This document shows positions 9,398-17,023 of a stretch of DNA of 64,000 bases, piece after piece. A program made the translations under genes and the position numbers. The notes below the pieces were generated by a model. That model saw nothing but the letters and a program-made list of their open reading frames with translations. It did not search any database and was not told the origin of the DNA. The DNA is from Rhodoferax sp. (lineage in GTDB: Bacteria; Pseudomonadota; Gammaproteobacteria; Burkholderiales; Burkholderiaceae_C), in NCBI RefSeq assembly GCF_030646845.1, contig NZ_JAUSLE010000065.1, positions 20,419-84,418 of the forward strand. The letters are read 5' to 3'. The first letter of the stretch is position 1; each line of letters opens with the position of its first letter.

Positions 9398-10512
9398 TAT
9401 TTCGGACGCAAGACCAGAATATTCCCGATGGCCCGCAGGCTGACTACTTCTTCCAATAGTAGTCCGCAGCGGTCAAAGAGGCTTTGCCATTCAGCGAGAG
9501 TTCTCTCCCTTCCACGGGTTCCCATGAACATCTGCATGTCGAATGAGGTGCTGGCAAGGTCGGGGCGAGATTCAGGGACAACTATCTCCATCAAGGCAAT
9601 GCGGGCGCCGGTTTCAGCAATGGCGTTGGCGACGTTGTGCAGCGCCTTGACGCAGGTGTCGTCATCGAAGCCGTGCAGGACGGCACTTAGCAGGTAGATG
9701 TCCTTGTCGCCAGCGGCCGCAGGCACTGCTTCTAGCAGGTCACCTGCTGCGAAACTCATTCGGGAGAGCAGCGCTGGGGCTTCGCGCCCAGCCCAGTATT
9801 GCGCGGCTCCTTGAATGACCTCAGCACGGTCTATCACCTGCGCCTTGAGATGTGGATGCCGCTTTAGGATGGCAAGAGATTTGCTTCCCTTGGAGCCGCC
9901 AATGTCAATGATGCGCTCGAAGTGTCCCCAATCGAAGTCCGTCGCGAAGCTGTCGCCGGTCAATGCCGCCACGCTGTCCATGGCACGGGCAAATAGCGCG
10001 TTGAATTCTGGATGGCTGTCCATGTAGGCATACATCTCCATCCCGTGTGCGAGTTTGAACGGTACATCTCCGCTGCGCAGGCCCTGCTCCAGTTGCTCAT
10101 ACCAGGGCTGGCTCATCTCCTCCGAGCTGTGCATCAGGACCATGGCACGGACGTTCTTGGGATTGTCTTCCCGCAGATAGCTGGAAAGCGCGTTGTTTTT
10201 GAACAAGTGATGCTCCACTTCTTCGAATACGCCCATCGCTGACAACATGCGAAGTAAACGGTAGGTTGCGTCAGGTTGGGCTGAGATGCGGGTGGCGATG
10301 TTGTCTGCTGAAAACTGACTGTCTCCCAGCACGGTCGCTATATCAAGGCGAGCGGCAACAAAGAGAACCCGCGATTGCCAGAAGGCTGAGCCCATCTGCA
10401 TTAGCCGAAACGGCGGCGGCGTGAGCTTGTTTGGCAGCTTTTGCAGCCAGTTGGCAGACTTCATCAGTCTGGCAAACCACCGTACGGGGCCGGAGTTTTT
10501 CTGCAGCGACAT
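9397..10512 (-). CDS. class I SAM-dependent O-methyltransferase-like protein
   Basis: A 371-aa protein. The start is ATG 10512, because GGGGGAGGAG lies directly upstream; a longer frame to 10584 lacks this. The N-terminal 110 residues fit the winged-helix dimerisation domain of plant/polyketide-type O-methyltransferases. The SAM-binding glycine loop is DIGGSKGSKS near residue 204. The late segment (ALMEIVVPESRPD) and the C-terminal ELxSLR-type strand also fit the family. Such enzymes methylate hydroxyl groups of small aromatic or polyketide-like molecules, but the substrate here is unknown. It is coupled to the small membrane protein at 9158-9397 and lies on the opposite strand to Zorya. The pair is probably a separate insertion, since near-identical 21-bp repeats flank it at 9065 and 10712. 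Confidence 0.75.
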   Translation of the reverse strand: MSLQKNSGPVRWFARLMKSANWLQKLPNKLTPPPFRLMQMGSAFWQSRVLFVAARLDIATVLGDSQFSADNIATRISAQPDATYRLLRMLSAMGVFEEVEHHLFKNNALSSYLREDNPKNVRAMVLMHSSEEMSQPWYEQLEQGLRSGDVPFKLAHGMEMYAYMDSHPEFNALFARAMDSVAALTGDSFATDFDWGHFERIIDIGGSKGSKSLAILKRHPHLKAQVIDRAEVIQGAAQYWAGREAPALLSRMSFAAGDLLEAVPAAAGDKDIYLLSAVLHGFDDDTCVKALHNVANAIAETGARIALMEIVVPESRPDLASTSFDMQMFMGTRGRERTLAEWQSLFDRCGLLLEEVVSLRAIGNILVLRPK

Positions 10513-10711
10513 GACTATTCTCCTCCCCCTGTGTTCACTTGGCCGGCGACTGGCCGACTGCACGGAGTTGATGGTTGCATCCACCGTGACAGGATGACTG
10601 TTCTGTCAGTCGCGGTATCTAGCGCCTCGACCAGACCCTCTGGGAGCATTCTGCAAACACAGCACGCGACGGTCTTGCGCAATATCAACCGGTTGAATCC
10701 GCTGCACTGAC

Positions 10712-10749
10712 CTGACTGTCGTCACCCGACCAGAAGCAGACGGTCACTC
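10712..10749 (+). repeat. imperfect repeat copy B flanking the methyltransferase block
   Basis: CTGACTGTCGTCACCCGACC at 10712-10731 matches the copy at 9065 and continues as a diverged version of the dispersed motif (CAGACGGTCAC). Confidence 0.6.
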
Positions 10750-10784
10750 CCGCTCTTGCAGGGTGTTAAATTGCTCTAACCGTT

Positions 10785-11366
10785 ATGCACGAAATATTGA
10801 CCCACTCCAAAACTGACATAGCACAACACCGCAATGCAATGGCTGAATTCTCTTCAGCCCTGCGAGCACTGGTTGCTGATGCACCTGAGATGCGCCCATT
10901 TCTGTGCATGGGGAATCCGCTGGCATGCAATGTAGCCGTCGTGGGCATCAACCCTGCCGCGACAACCCCTTTTTGGCCCTTCTGGACTGAAGACAAAGGC
11001 TTGGACCGCGCCTCATGGATAAATGAATATAAGGCGCTGCACAACGGCAATCTAAGCCGCTCACGGGCAGCGCTGGAGCGCTTCGTGCCGCAGGTGACGA
11101 ATCGTGTAATTGAACTCAATGCGCATGCGAAGCAGAGCAAACGTCTGAGTAACCTGAAGGGTGAACATCGAACGACAGCAGTTCTGGAATTCATGCTCGG
11201 GGTGGTCCAGCCCGCCGCAATCCTGTGCGCGGGAACGTCTGCACTTAAGGCAGTGCGAAGCCTTTCGTTGCCCTGGGCGCCAACAATTATCGAAGCACGG
11301 CATTTCATTTATTGGGGTCGGGAGTACGAGCGAGAGCTTGCGGAACAAGTGAATAGTCTTCTTTAG
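10785..11366 (+). CDS. uracil-DNA-glycosylase-superfamily-like protein (tentative)
   Basis: A 193-aa protein starting at ATG 10785, with no strong ribosome-binding site. The segment VAVVGINPAATTPFWPFW (about residues 50-67) looks like motif 1 of the uracil-DNA glycosylase superfamily, where a Gly-x-Asn-Pro loop sits near the active site. A later strand (ILCAGTSALKAV, about 146-157) fits the second conserved region. The rest is unfamiliar. Members of this superfamily remove damaged or modified bases. In a defence island, such a protein could act on modified phage DNA, but that is inference. A second protein with a better-formed motif of this kind lies at 14506-15069. Confidence 0.45.
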   Translation: MHEILTHSKTDIAQHRNAMAEFSSALRALVADAPEMRPFLCMGNPLACNVAVVGINPAATTPFWPFWTEDKGLDRASWINEYKALHNGNLSRSRAALERFVPQVTNRVIELNAHAKQSKRLSNLKGEHRTTAVLEFMLGVVQPAAILCAGTSALKAVRSLSLPWAPTIIEARHFIYWGREYERELAEQVNSLL

Positions 11367-11380
11367 TCACGTACCGATAT

Positions 11381-11400
11381 CGACCAAGACCGGTCGTTCA
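11381..11400 (+). repeat. dispersed motif copy (CGACCA-N4-CGGTCGTTC)
   Basis: It lies 15 bp after the stop of the gene at 10785-11366 and matches the consensus at nearly all fixed positions. Confidence 0.5.
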
Positions 11401-11500
11401 TCGAGAACTCCCAATCGCCGGTAAAACTCCAAAGATATGGTGCTTGGCGGTCAAGCTATGCAAATAGGGCAAACAGTCGACGCAAGCCGAAAGTCACCAG

Positions 11501-12271
11501 TTAGCTTTTGATGTAGGCTACGAGCAAGGGACCGACAGTTGTTGCCAGTGTCCATGCGCCGTCACTCGCCTTTCTAATCCTGTCCAGATTGTCTGCTACC
11601 TTCGCGGTCTTATCGATGAAGGCAGCGGCTCGTGCAAGGACACCCTGTGCTGGTTCCGATGCTGCAGCGCGTTCGGCTTCAACCCTGCCCTTTTCAAGGG
11701 TGTAGGCCCCGGCCACTTGATGCAAGGCTTCTTCAATCGGCTTCCCCCCTTGAACGCGATAGACACGAAGCGCGGTACGGATGACGTCAACCTGCCTTTG
11801 CACGAAGTTCCTCAAGTACGGGGTCATTTCAGTGTCTTGCAAGCCCTGCTCCAGTGAGTCGAGTTCGCTTCGCAAGTCCATTAGCTGGTCGTCTGGCATG
11901 TCCTCTTCATCTTCCTCTCGAAGTGCCCAGTTAGCCCACATGAAGATAAGTCGATTTTCCGGCTTGGAAATTTCCTCCCGTAGGCCGTTCCATCCCGCAT
12001 TGATGTTGGCCGTTGATGCGACATTGCGGAACCGCACTATCCCGGGGTGCATCAGTTCTTCCGGCACCTTCAATGCAAACAACTTTGTGCGAAGCAATTC
12101 CATTTCTGAGCGCATGGCCTGAAGACAAGTCACCACATCGTCTTCAAGGTGTTGAGATTCGGGCGGCAGGTCGAAGACTTCGGCCCAAAGGTTGACCATT
12201 GCAATGTCATTGGCTCGGCTGCCACCTACAAGCCGGTCATAAATGGAAAGAAGGCGCCCAGCAGCGTTCAT
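11501..12271 (-). CDS. conserved-looking protein of unknown function, helical with C-terminal hydrophobic end
   Basis: I choose ATG 12271 (256 aa) because AGGGA lies 7 nt upstream. An ATG at 12298 would add nine residues and has no such site. The protein is rich in Glu, Leu and Arg. It contains an acidic stretch (REEDEEDMPDD, about 138-148 from the longer start) and looks largely alpha-helical, ending in a hydrophobic stretch (WTLATTVGPLLVAYI). That end could be a single membrane anchor or could pack in a helical bundle. I recognise no family. It stands alone on the minus strand. Confidence 0.55.
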   Translation of the reverse strand: MNAAGRLLSIYDRLVGGSRANDIAMVNLWAEVFDLPPESQHLEDDVVTCLQAMRSEMELLRTKLFALKVPEELMHPGIVRFRNVASTANINAGWNGLREEISKPENRLIFMWANWALREEDEEDMPDDQLMDLRSELDSLEQGLQDTEMTPYLRNFVQRQVDVIRTALRVYRVQGGKPIEEALHQVAGAYTLEKGRVEAERAAASEPAQGVLARAAAFIDKTAKVADNLDRIRKASDGAWTLATTVGPLLVAYIKS

Positions 12272-12696
12272 AGTTGAGTCCCTGTATACATTGGCCATTA
12301 TTCAACAGGTTTCGCGCGCACGTGCCCAATACCAATGAAGATAAGACCTGTGGAGTGCGCTCCTCAACTGCCCGCTTCGGACAGCAGGGAACCATTTACG
12401 GCAGACAACTCTCGACCAATTCCGGACGTACGCGGCTCAATCTGAAAACGGAGATTTGGGACGGGCGAGCCACATCCCACCGAGATTGAATGTCATTTGA
12501 CTATCCGTGAGATTCCACATTCACTACCATCGGCATATATGCCAATTAGCGAACGGAGAATGCCAGGTCTACGCCCGGCATTCGTGATGTTCAAGGGTTT
12601 CATTTCTACGGTCATCATTGCTCCAGGCAAGTTGGCAGTTTCCTGCCAAAAACCGTTTACACAAAACTTCTTACACCCTCCTACAAGCGGCCATCC
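12272..12696. other. gene-free spacer with one dispersed motif copy
   Basis: These 425 bp hold no ORF with coding character that I trust. A copy of the dispersed motif is at 12413-12431 (CGACCA-N4-CGGACGTAC). No clear promoter or terminator was recognised. Confidence 0.45.
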
Positions 12697-13176
12697 TTAC
12701 TTCCAGGCCCGCTTGACCGCGTCCGTAATATTGCCAAAAAGGGTTCCAGACATAGGGGGGCAGTTTTCCGAATACCCAGAACCAGTAACACTGAACATGG
12801 TTTCATTGCTTTTTGTGTCCACGAGTTCGGCTGTTAATTCATTAAAGTTAAACCCACCCCCAAAACATCGGTGCATTGCGTCAGAATTTGCATAACCTCT
12901 TATGGAGAGAATGTAGCGTGTTGATGACTCTCTGTACTGCTCTTTTCGCGCATCAGAAGTCTGCACCTGAACATTCGTCGTGCTGCTCCATCGCATTACC
13001 TTGAAACCCTCTTTACGGAGCCTAGCCTCAATTTCCACTACCCATGGGGTACGAGGTGCATCAAGAGCAATCACTTTCTCTGCATCAATCTTTGAATCTG
13101 TGAAGATAACTGTATCGTTGTGCGCACAGGCGCCAAGAAGCGCTGACACAAAAATAGCTGTAAGTATTATTCTCAT
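12697..13176 (-). CDS. predicted lipoprotein of unknown function
   Basis: A 159-aa protein. The start at ATG 13176 is preferred, since AAAGGG lies 6 nt upstream of it and directly abuts the alternative ATG at 13182. The N-terminus MRIILTAIFVSALLGAC is a signal peptide with a lipobox (LLGAC), so Cys17 should be lipidated. The mature part is polar, with two Cys-containing loops (HRCFGGG, SENCPP), and ends in a DAVKRAWK helix. I do not recognise a family, although the C-terminal pattern resembles small envelope lipoproteins with a DUF4136/GNA1162-like style. It is a single gene on the minus strand. Confidence 0.65.
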   Translation of the reverse strand: MRIILTAIFVSALLGACAHNDTVIFTDSKIDAEKVIALDAPRTPWVVEIEARLRKEGFKVMRWSSTTNVQVQTSDARKEQYRESSTRYILSIRGYANSDAMHRCFGGGFNFNELTAELVDTKSNETMFSVTGSGYSENCPPMSGTLFGNITDAVKRAWK

Positions 13177-13432
13177 TTCCATCCCTTTGCACGTTTGCCT
13201 AATTTAGCGAAATTCACTCAGCGTCGAGCTAATTTTCTCGGCGTTTCAAGTTGGCCAACACTATAGTCCCTTAGGCCACCCAGCCGAATGTCGGCAGCCG
13301 TTTAAAGTCTGACCGACAGGTTGCCCATCCCCCATTCGGGTGAACTTGGGCAGAAGCCGGTTTCGCTGCGTACTTGACTTCCGGGAGCCCCTCGTGAACG
13401 GCCAGAAAGGGCTCGGGCGTGTCAGGCACATC

Positions 13433-13453
13433 TCGACCAGGTGCGGTCATTCG
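13433..13453 (+). repeat. dispersed motif copy (CGACCA-N4-CGGTCATTC)
   Basis: It sits 25 bp upstream of the gene at 13479, in a 300-bp gene-free spacer. It is one of the best matches to the consensus. Confidence 0.5.
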
Positions 13454-13478
13454 CTGAAGGACTGCACCGAAGGAATCT

Positions 13479-13967
13479 ATGTCTCATAAATTGCATGGTA
13501 ACGTTAACTTCTTTAAACCATGCAGCGCCATGTCACCTGAGACTCTAGCAATCCTTTCAGCAATCGCAAATGCCGCCACGGCACTGGGTGCCATCGCAGC
13601 CGCTTGGCAGTTGTATCTCGTTCACAAGCAGAGCGTCACGAACTTCGAAGACTCCTTCGCAAAGGAGTACCGAGAACTTGCGGCGAAGCTTCCGACAAAA
13701 GCACTTCTTGGTGAACCACTCAACGATGAAGAGCATATCGAACACTTCGATGAGCTGTACCACTACTTCGACCTATGCAACGAACAGTCCTTCCTTTACA
13801 CGGCCGGTCGCATCTCTGAAAAGACTTGGAATTTCTGGCGAGATGGCATGGCGTCAAACATGCGGCGTCCCGCCTTTCAGCGGGCGTGGCACGAGATTTC
13901 CTCGCGTGCGAATGGTGATTTTTCGGAACTCCGAGCGCTCTTTCCTCCTGAGAAACAAGTAACGTAG
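13479..13967 (+). CDS. single-span membrane protein of unknown function
   Basis: A 162-aa protein. AAGGA lies 5-7 nt before ATG 13479, which supports this start over the internal ATG at 13530. One membrane segment is predicted at about residues 20-42 (ETLAILSAIANAATALGAIA). A cytoplasmic-looking part follows, with many acidic and aromatic residues (HFDELYHYFDLCNEQ, about 87-101) and a Trp-rich stretch (KTWNFWRDGM). The layout, with an N-terminal helix and then a short helical domain with WxxxGM, resembles DUF4760-type proteins, but I hold this loosely. It stands alone in the patchwork region. Confidence 0.6.
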   Translation: MSHKLHGNVNFFKPCSAMSPETLAILSAIANAATALGAIAAAWQLYLVHKQSVTNFEDSFAKEYRELAAKLPTKALLGEPLNDEEHIEHFDELYHYFDLCNEQSFLYTAGRISEKTWNFWRDGMASNMRRPAFQRAWHEISSRANGDFSELRALFPPEKQVT

Positions 13968-14505
13968 GAAGAAGTGCGACGAATTCAAGCGTTGAGTGAC
14001 CCGCTGTCGTATGTCGCGTCCCTAAGCTTTTGGCATTGGTCGGACTGGGAGGTCCTGACCAGGAGAGGACATTCACTGCAGGGTGCCAACTTGTTCCATA
14101 CCCACATTCCATTACTGGTGACGGGGCTCCAAGTAAAGTCTGCGTCAAACAAGGTATGCCACAAAACGGTGACATGAACACCGCGCAGGTTGCCGATGGA
14201 GCCTCTTTCATTCGAAGCTGCCGGTTTCGTGATGACGCCACATTCGTTTTCTCAAATGGAGCCTCTAAATTGAAACAATTCGCGTATCATCAGCGACCTG
14301 AAACAGGGAGTCTCAAGTCAACGCGTCGTCAGCGCAATGCGACTAATACCCAACCGGTTTTTGCCCGAAATTCATCAGGTAGCAGCATGCTAATTTTGAA
14401 GAAGCTCAGACTGCCCAAGGGCTCCAGCCCCCTTTGTCGCCCAAACCGCTCCCCACTATTTCGAACTGCACTACAGACCGCAGGGTCGACATTACTTCAG
14501 AGCAC
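13968..14505. other. gene-free spacer (538 bp)
   Basis: A copy of the dispersed motif lies at 14056-14076 (TGACCA-N4-AGGACATTC). The 11-mer ATGGAGCCTCT occurs twice, near 14196 and 14257. One plus-strand ORF spans most of the spacer but has no start signal or family character, so I do not call it. Confidence 0.45.
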
Positions 14506-15069
14506 ATGAGTCATTCCTCGCAACTGGTTTCGTTCTCGGCCCACTTCTGCCGAGGCCGCCTGCCTGTGGCATTCGTATTCAGCGTTCCAGGCACAGAGGA
14601 AGCGCTCAAAGGCAAACCTGTTGCCGGAGATACTGGTGAGAACCTTGATTTGGCATTGGTGCGCCTCCATGCCGCACATCCATCTTTGTTCGGTTCGATG
14701 CATCGATACGACTATCGAATCACCAACGCATTCAGCGAGCCTATTGCTGTAGCCCTTGGGCACACCGCTTCCGAAGCCAAGAACACAGAAATTCGAAATC
14801 CACAAAACGTGGAACGGGTGTGTCAAGAGCTTCAGGGCTGTAGCCATGTGGTCTTGTGTGGTGGCAAAGCAAAATTGCTTCTCGAGCCTTTGATTAAGTC
14901 AGGGAAAGTCGTAGTCGCCGTATCTCATGTTGGAAACAAGGGCCTAAACAAGACGTTCAAACTAAAAGTGTCGGATACCGTTGCCTCATCCAGTTTTCGG
15001 CGCAAGATGCGTGTCGGTCTATGGGCTGACGATGTTCTATGCAGACTCGGGTCCGAGGAAGCAGCCTAA
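14506..15069 (+). CDS. uracil-DNA-glycosylase-like protein
   Basis: A 187-aa protein from ATG 14506, the first ATG in frame; an upstream non-ATG frame to 14434 is judged unlikely. Residues 23-47 (FVFSVPGTEEALKGKPVAGD then TGENLD) fit the UDG-like motif Gly/Pro-Gly-x-x-E-x-x-x-Gly-x-Pro-x-x-Gly-x-x-Gly seen in family 4/5-type glycosylases and relatives. VVLCGGKAKLLLEPL (about 123-137) and VSHVGNKGLNK (about 146-156) could be the downstream strand and the His-containing motif. Iron-sulfur cysteines are not evident. The role is probably base excision or recognition of a nucleobase, and the substrate is unknown. It lies alone on the plus strand. Confidence 0.55.
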   Translation: MSHSSQLVSFSAHFCRGRLPVAFVFSVPGTEEALKGKPVAGDTGENLDLALVRLHAAHPSLFGSMHRYDYRITNAFSEPIAVALGHTASEAKNTEIRNPQNVERVCQELQGCSHVVLCGGKAKLLLEPLIKSGKVVVAVSHVGNKGLNKTFKLKVSDTVASSSFRRKMRVGLWADDVLCRLGSEEAA

Positions 15070-15222
15070 CCTTTTCCCGTCGAACGGACGGCCACTGTCA
15101 AGCCAATGTCTGCCGCTCATGTCACACGATAGTTGACAGGACCATACATGCATCAGTACCTCACGGATACCGAGTTCGCGGTAACGAACCTTCTTCGTCT
15201 CGCAATCGATGAAGCATCACTG

Positions 15223-15702
15223 CTACTTCAGCCCCTTGACCAATGGCTGCACTACAAGCGGCTGGGTGGCTTTGAACTCCATCACTTGCTCTCCCGACCA
15301 AGAGAGCCCTTCCTTTGGCATGAAATTGGCTTGAACGCGGATTCTCCTAGCCTTGCGTGCCAAGTGAACAAACTCATCGGTATTGATTATGTAGAAAAAT
15401 ATACTTAGAGCCGGCTTTACCTGGAACCAGATTGGTGCGTTGTCATCAAACCGAACAAGTATTCTGCAACTAGGGGAAGGACAGTCGATAGTCGATGCGT
15501 CGTTTGTAATGGATACTTCGAAACCACTTTCCTTTCGATTAATAACGTTGATTTTTCCGAAAGGTTGCGTTGGATTTTCGATAGCTGCAAAAGTGCTATA
15601 CACCTCATCAGTCATTAAGTTTTTATCTATTTGATATTTCCAATCTGCTATCGCAGCCCCACAAAGCAGCAATGCCGCCACGGTTGCTATTTGTTTTTTC
15701 AT
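15223..15702 (-). CDS. periplasmic protein of unknown function
   Basis: A 159-aa protein. The start is ATG 15702 with TAGGGAA about 8 nt upstream, and the long upstream extension of the frame has no signal sequence. The N-terminus MKKQIATVAALLLCGAAIADW is a Sec signal peptide with cleavage expected after Ala-Ile-Ala. The mature protein contains two cysteines close together (IDCPSPSCRI), which could form a disulfide. It also has a KARRIRVQANF strand and ends in a Gln/Val repeat (TQPLVVQPLV). This beta-rich pattern is seen in small secreted proteins, and I know no function. Confidence 0.6.
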   Translation of the reverse strand: MKKQIATVAALLLCGAAIADWKYQIDKNLMTDEVYSTFAAIENPTQPFGKINVINRKESGFEVSITNDASTIDCPSPSCRILVRFDDNAPIWFQVKPALSIFFYIINTDEFVHLARKARRIRVQANFMPKEGLSWSGEQVMEFKATQPLVVQPLVKGLK

Positions 15703-16057
15703 TGCATTTTCCCTAGAGTTCACTGTTGTTCGACAGCATGTTTGTTGAATGCCAAGAGGGTAATTGTCGCCTGTAAACACGCGAGAACTTGTCTCCCAGG
15801 GTGCGAGACCTTCACTGACTGCACAAAGAAAATAGAGATAGTTGTGAACGAATGAATGTCGAGAACGAATGGGTTGTTGATACATATGGAGGTGTGACGG
15901 TTGGGGCTCTCATCCATTGTTCACGTACCAATGCAACCCTACAGGGAGCGTACTGGCCGTCCGCTTTGGGCACAATGCGGACGGCGACAGCGCCAAGACT
16001 CCTATCACTGACTTGGGATTGGAGCAGATTGGCCAGTAGAACGTCGGCAAAATGAAA

Positions 16058-16079
16058 AATCTTGCCTCGAGGCAAGATT
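16058..16079. promoter_or_regulatory. 22-bp perfect palindrome with core TTGCCTCGAGGCAA
   Basis: A 22-bp perfect inverted repeat without a loop, centred on TCGA. The 14-bp core is shared exactly with the palindrome at 16155-16170, with 94 bp between centres, or about nine helical turns. Two identical dyads at this spacing suggest binding sites for a dimeric regulator. A structural RNA hairpin is the alternative. Confidence 0.5.
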
Positions 16080-16154
16080 CTTAGAGTGAGGCTCCGCAAC
16101 GCAAATGAATGCGAGAAGGGATACCGAGTCTCCTTGCCACGCAGCCCAAAAGTA

Positions 16155-16170
16155 TTGCCTCGAGGCAATT
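16155..16170. promoter_or_regulatory. 16-bp perfect palindrome, second copy of the TTGCCTCGAGGCAA core
   Basis: It shares the 14-bp core with the copy at 16058-16079. It has no adjacent T-tract, so an intrinsic terminator is unlikely. Confidence 0.5.
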
Positions 16171-16212
16171 CCTTTCGAATTGAACCTGCATCAGGGGTCA
16201 TGGCACTCAAAG

Positions 16213-16243
16213 AAAACGCGGCGTCAATCAAATTGACGCCGCG
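16213..16243 (-). terminator. intrinsic terminator of the gene at 16277-16930
   Basis: A perfect 12-bp stem (CGCGGCGTCAAT / ATTGACGCCGCG) with a 3-nt loop spans 16217-16243. On the minus strand it is followed by TTTTC and further T residues. It lies 34 bp after the stop of the minus-strand gene. Confidence 0.85.
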
Positions 16244-16276
16244 AAAATCAGTACAACGAAATCGAACCTACTTTGA

Positions 16277-16930
16277 TTAGGATGATTCAGGGCCTCCGGT
16301 AAGCTCCATGCGCATGGCACCTTCCTCAATGGTCTTTTTTCGCTCAGTTGCAATGCCCACAGTGACACATGCAAAGTGCGCAGGCGTCAAGTATCGAATG
16401 ACGACTGCATCAGACTGCAGGAGTCTGTACGCCATCTCCCTGGTGTCGTCAGACAAGTCCAAGACTTCATCATCATCTGACATGCCAGCAACATCAAGGA
16501 GCGAGGAGCAGGAGTTAAGGCTGCTTTCGACAACTTGTGAAGCTCGCTGCCCTGGGGCGGACAGTGATAAATGAAAGGTATCGGCCTTAACTTCAGCAAT
16601 GAATCGTTTCAACGTGCCGCCGACAAGTGGAATCAAGAACCGATGCTGCCAGTCTGCAATTTGTTGCGCAATTACCAGGTAATGAAGACCTCTGTCTGAC
16701 TTGACGACCGAAACAAATTGCGCCAATACCCCTTCGGCTTTGCCTAGTTCGTACATTTCCGGGTGCATTTGGCCAAAAAGCACCCAGCCTTTGATGCCAG
16801 GCTGCCGCGTACCACTGACCTTCACGACGCGCTCAACTTCTTCAGGTGTCAAGATTGACCCGAGACTTATCAGATGTTGGCTACGCGCAAGTTCAAGTAG
16901 TGCACGGCGGTCAAATATCTCTTCTTCCAT
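16277..16930 (-). CDS. protein of unknown function
   Basis: A 217-aa soluble protein. ATG 16930 is preferred because AGGA lies 6 nt upstream; the frame could extend to 16996 but without a start signal. The N-terminus (MEEEIFDRRALLELARSQHL) is helical. The middle part holds GWVLFGQMHPEMYE and HYLVIAQQIADWQHRFLIPL, an alpha/beta pattern with many aromatics. The C-terminal third is acidic (SDDDEVLDLSDD). No family is recognised. It sits about 90 bp downstream of the large recombinase gene on the same strand and ends at a strong terminator, so the two may be co-transcribed. Confidence 0.6.
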   Translation of the reverse strand: MEEEIFDRRALLELARSQHLISLGSILTPEEVERVVKVSGTRQPGIKGWVLFGQMHPEMYELGKAEGVLAQFVSVVKSDRGLHYLVIAQQIADWQHRFLIPLVGGTLKRFIAEVKADTFHLSLSAPGQRASQVVESSLNSCSSLLDVAGMSDDDEVLDLSDDTREMAYRLLQSDAVVIRYLTPAHFACVTVGIATERKKTIEEGAMRMELTGGPESS

Positions 16931-17023
16931 ATGTGGTCCTATGTTCTGCCACGTCGAAATGACGTCGCAGAACGTATAAGCACAGCCATAAAACACGTCC
17001 CTGGCTACCTTGATATGCAGGAA

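Larger units (their letters stand above)
15703..16216. other. gene-free spacer with two matching palindromes
   Basis: The region contains no gene I can support. It carries the paired palindromes at 16058-16079 and 16155-16170, listed separately, upstream of the periplasmic protein gene. Confidence 0.5.

Noticed and set aside
14030..14509. Plus-strand ORF of 159 aa
   Set aside because: It contains a copy of the dispersed intergenic motif and low-quality composition, and has no convincing start.
9000..15130. Integron gene-cassette array with attC sites
   Set aside because: The small genes lie on both strands, and I found no paired core sites of the RYYYAAC / GTTRRRY type that flank single genes in one direction.
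15133..15408. Plus-strand ORF of 91 aa
   Set aside because: Most of it lies antisense to the signal-peptide protein gene at 15223-15702, which has a better start and a clear signal peptide.
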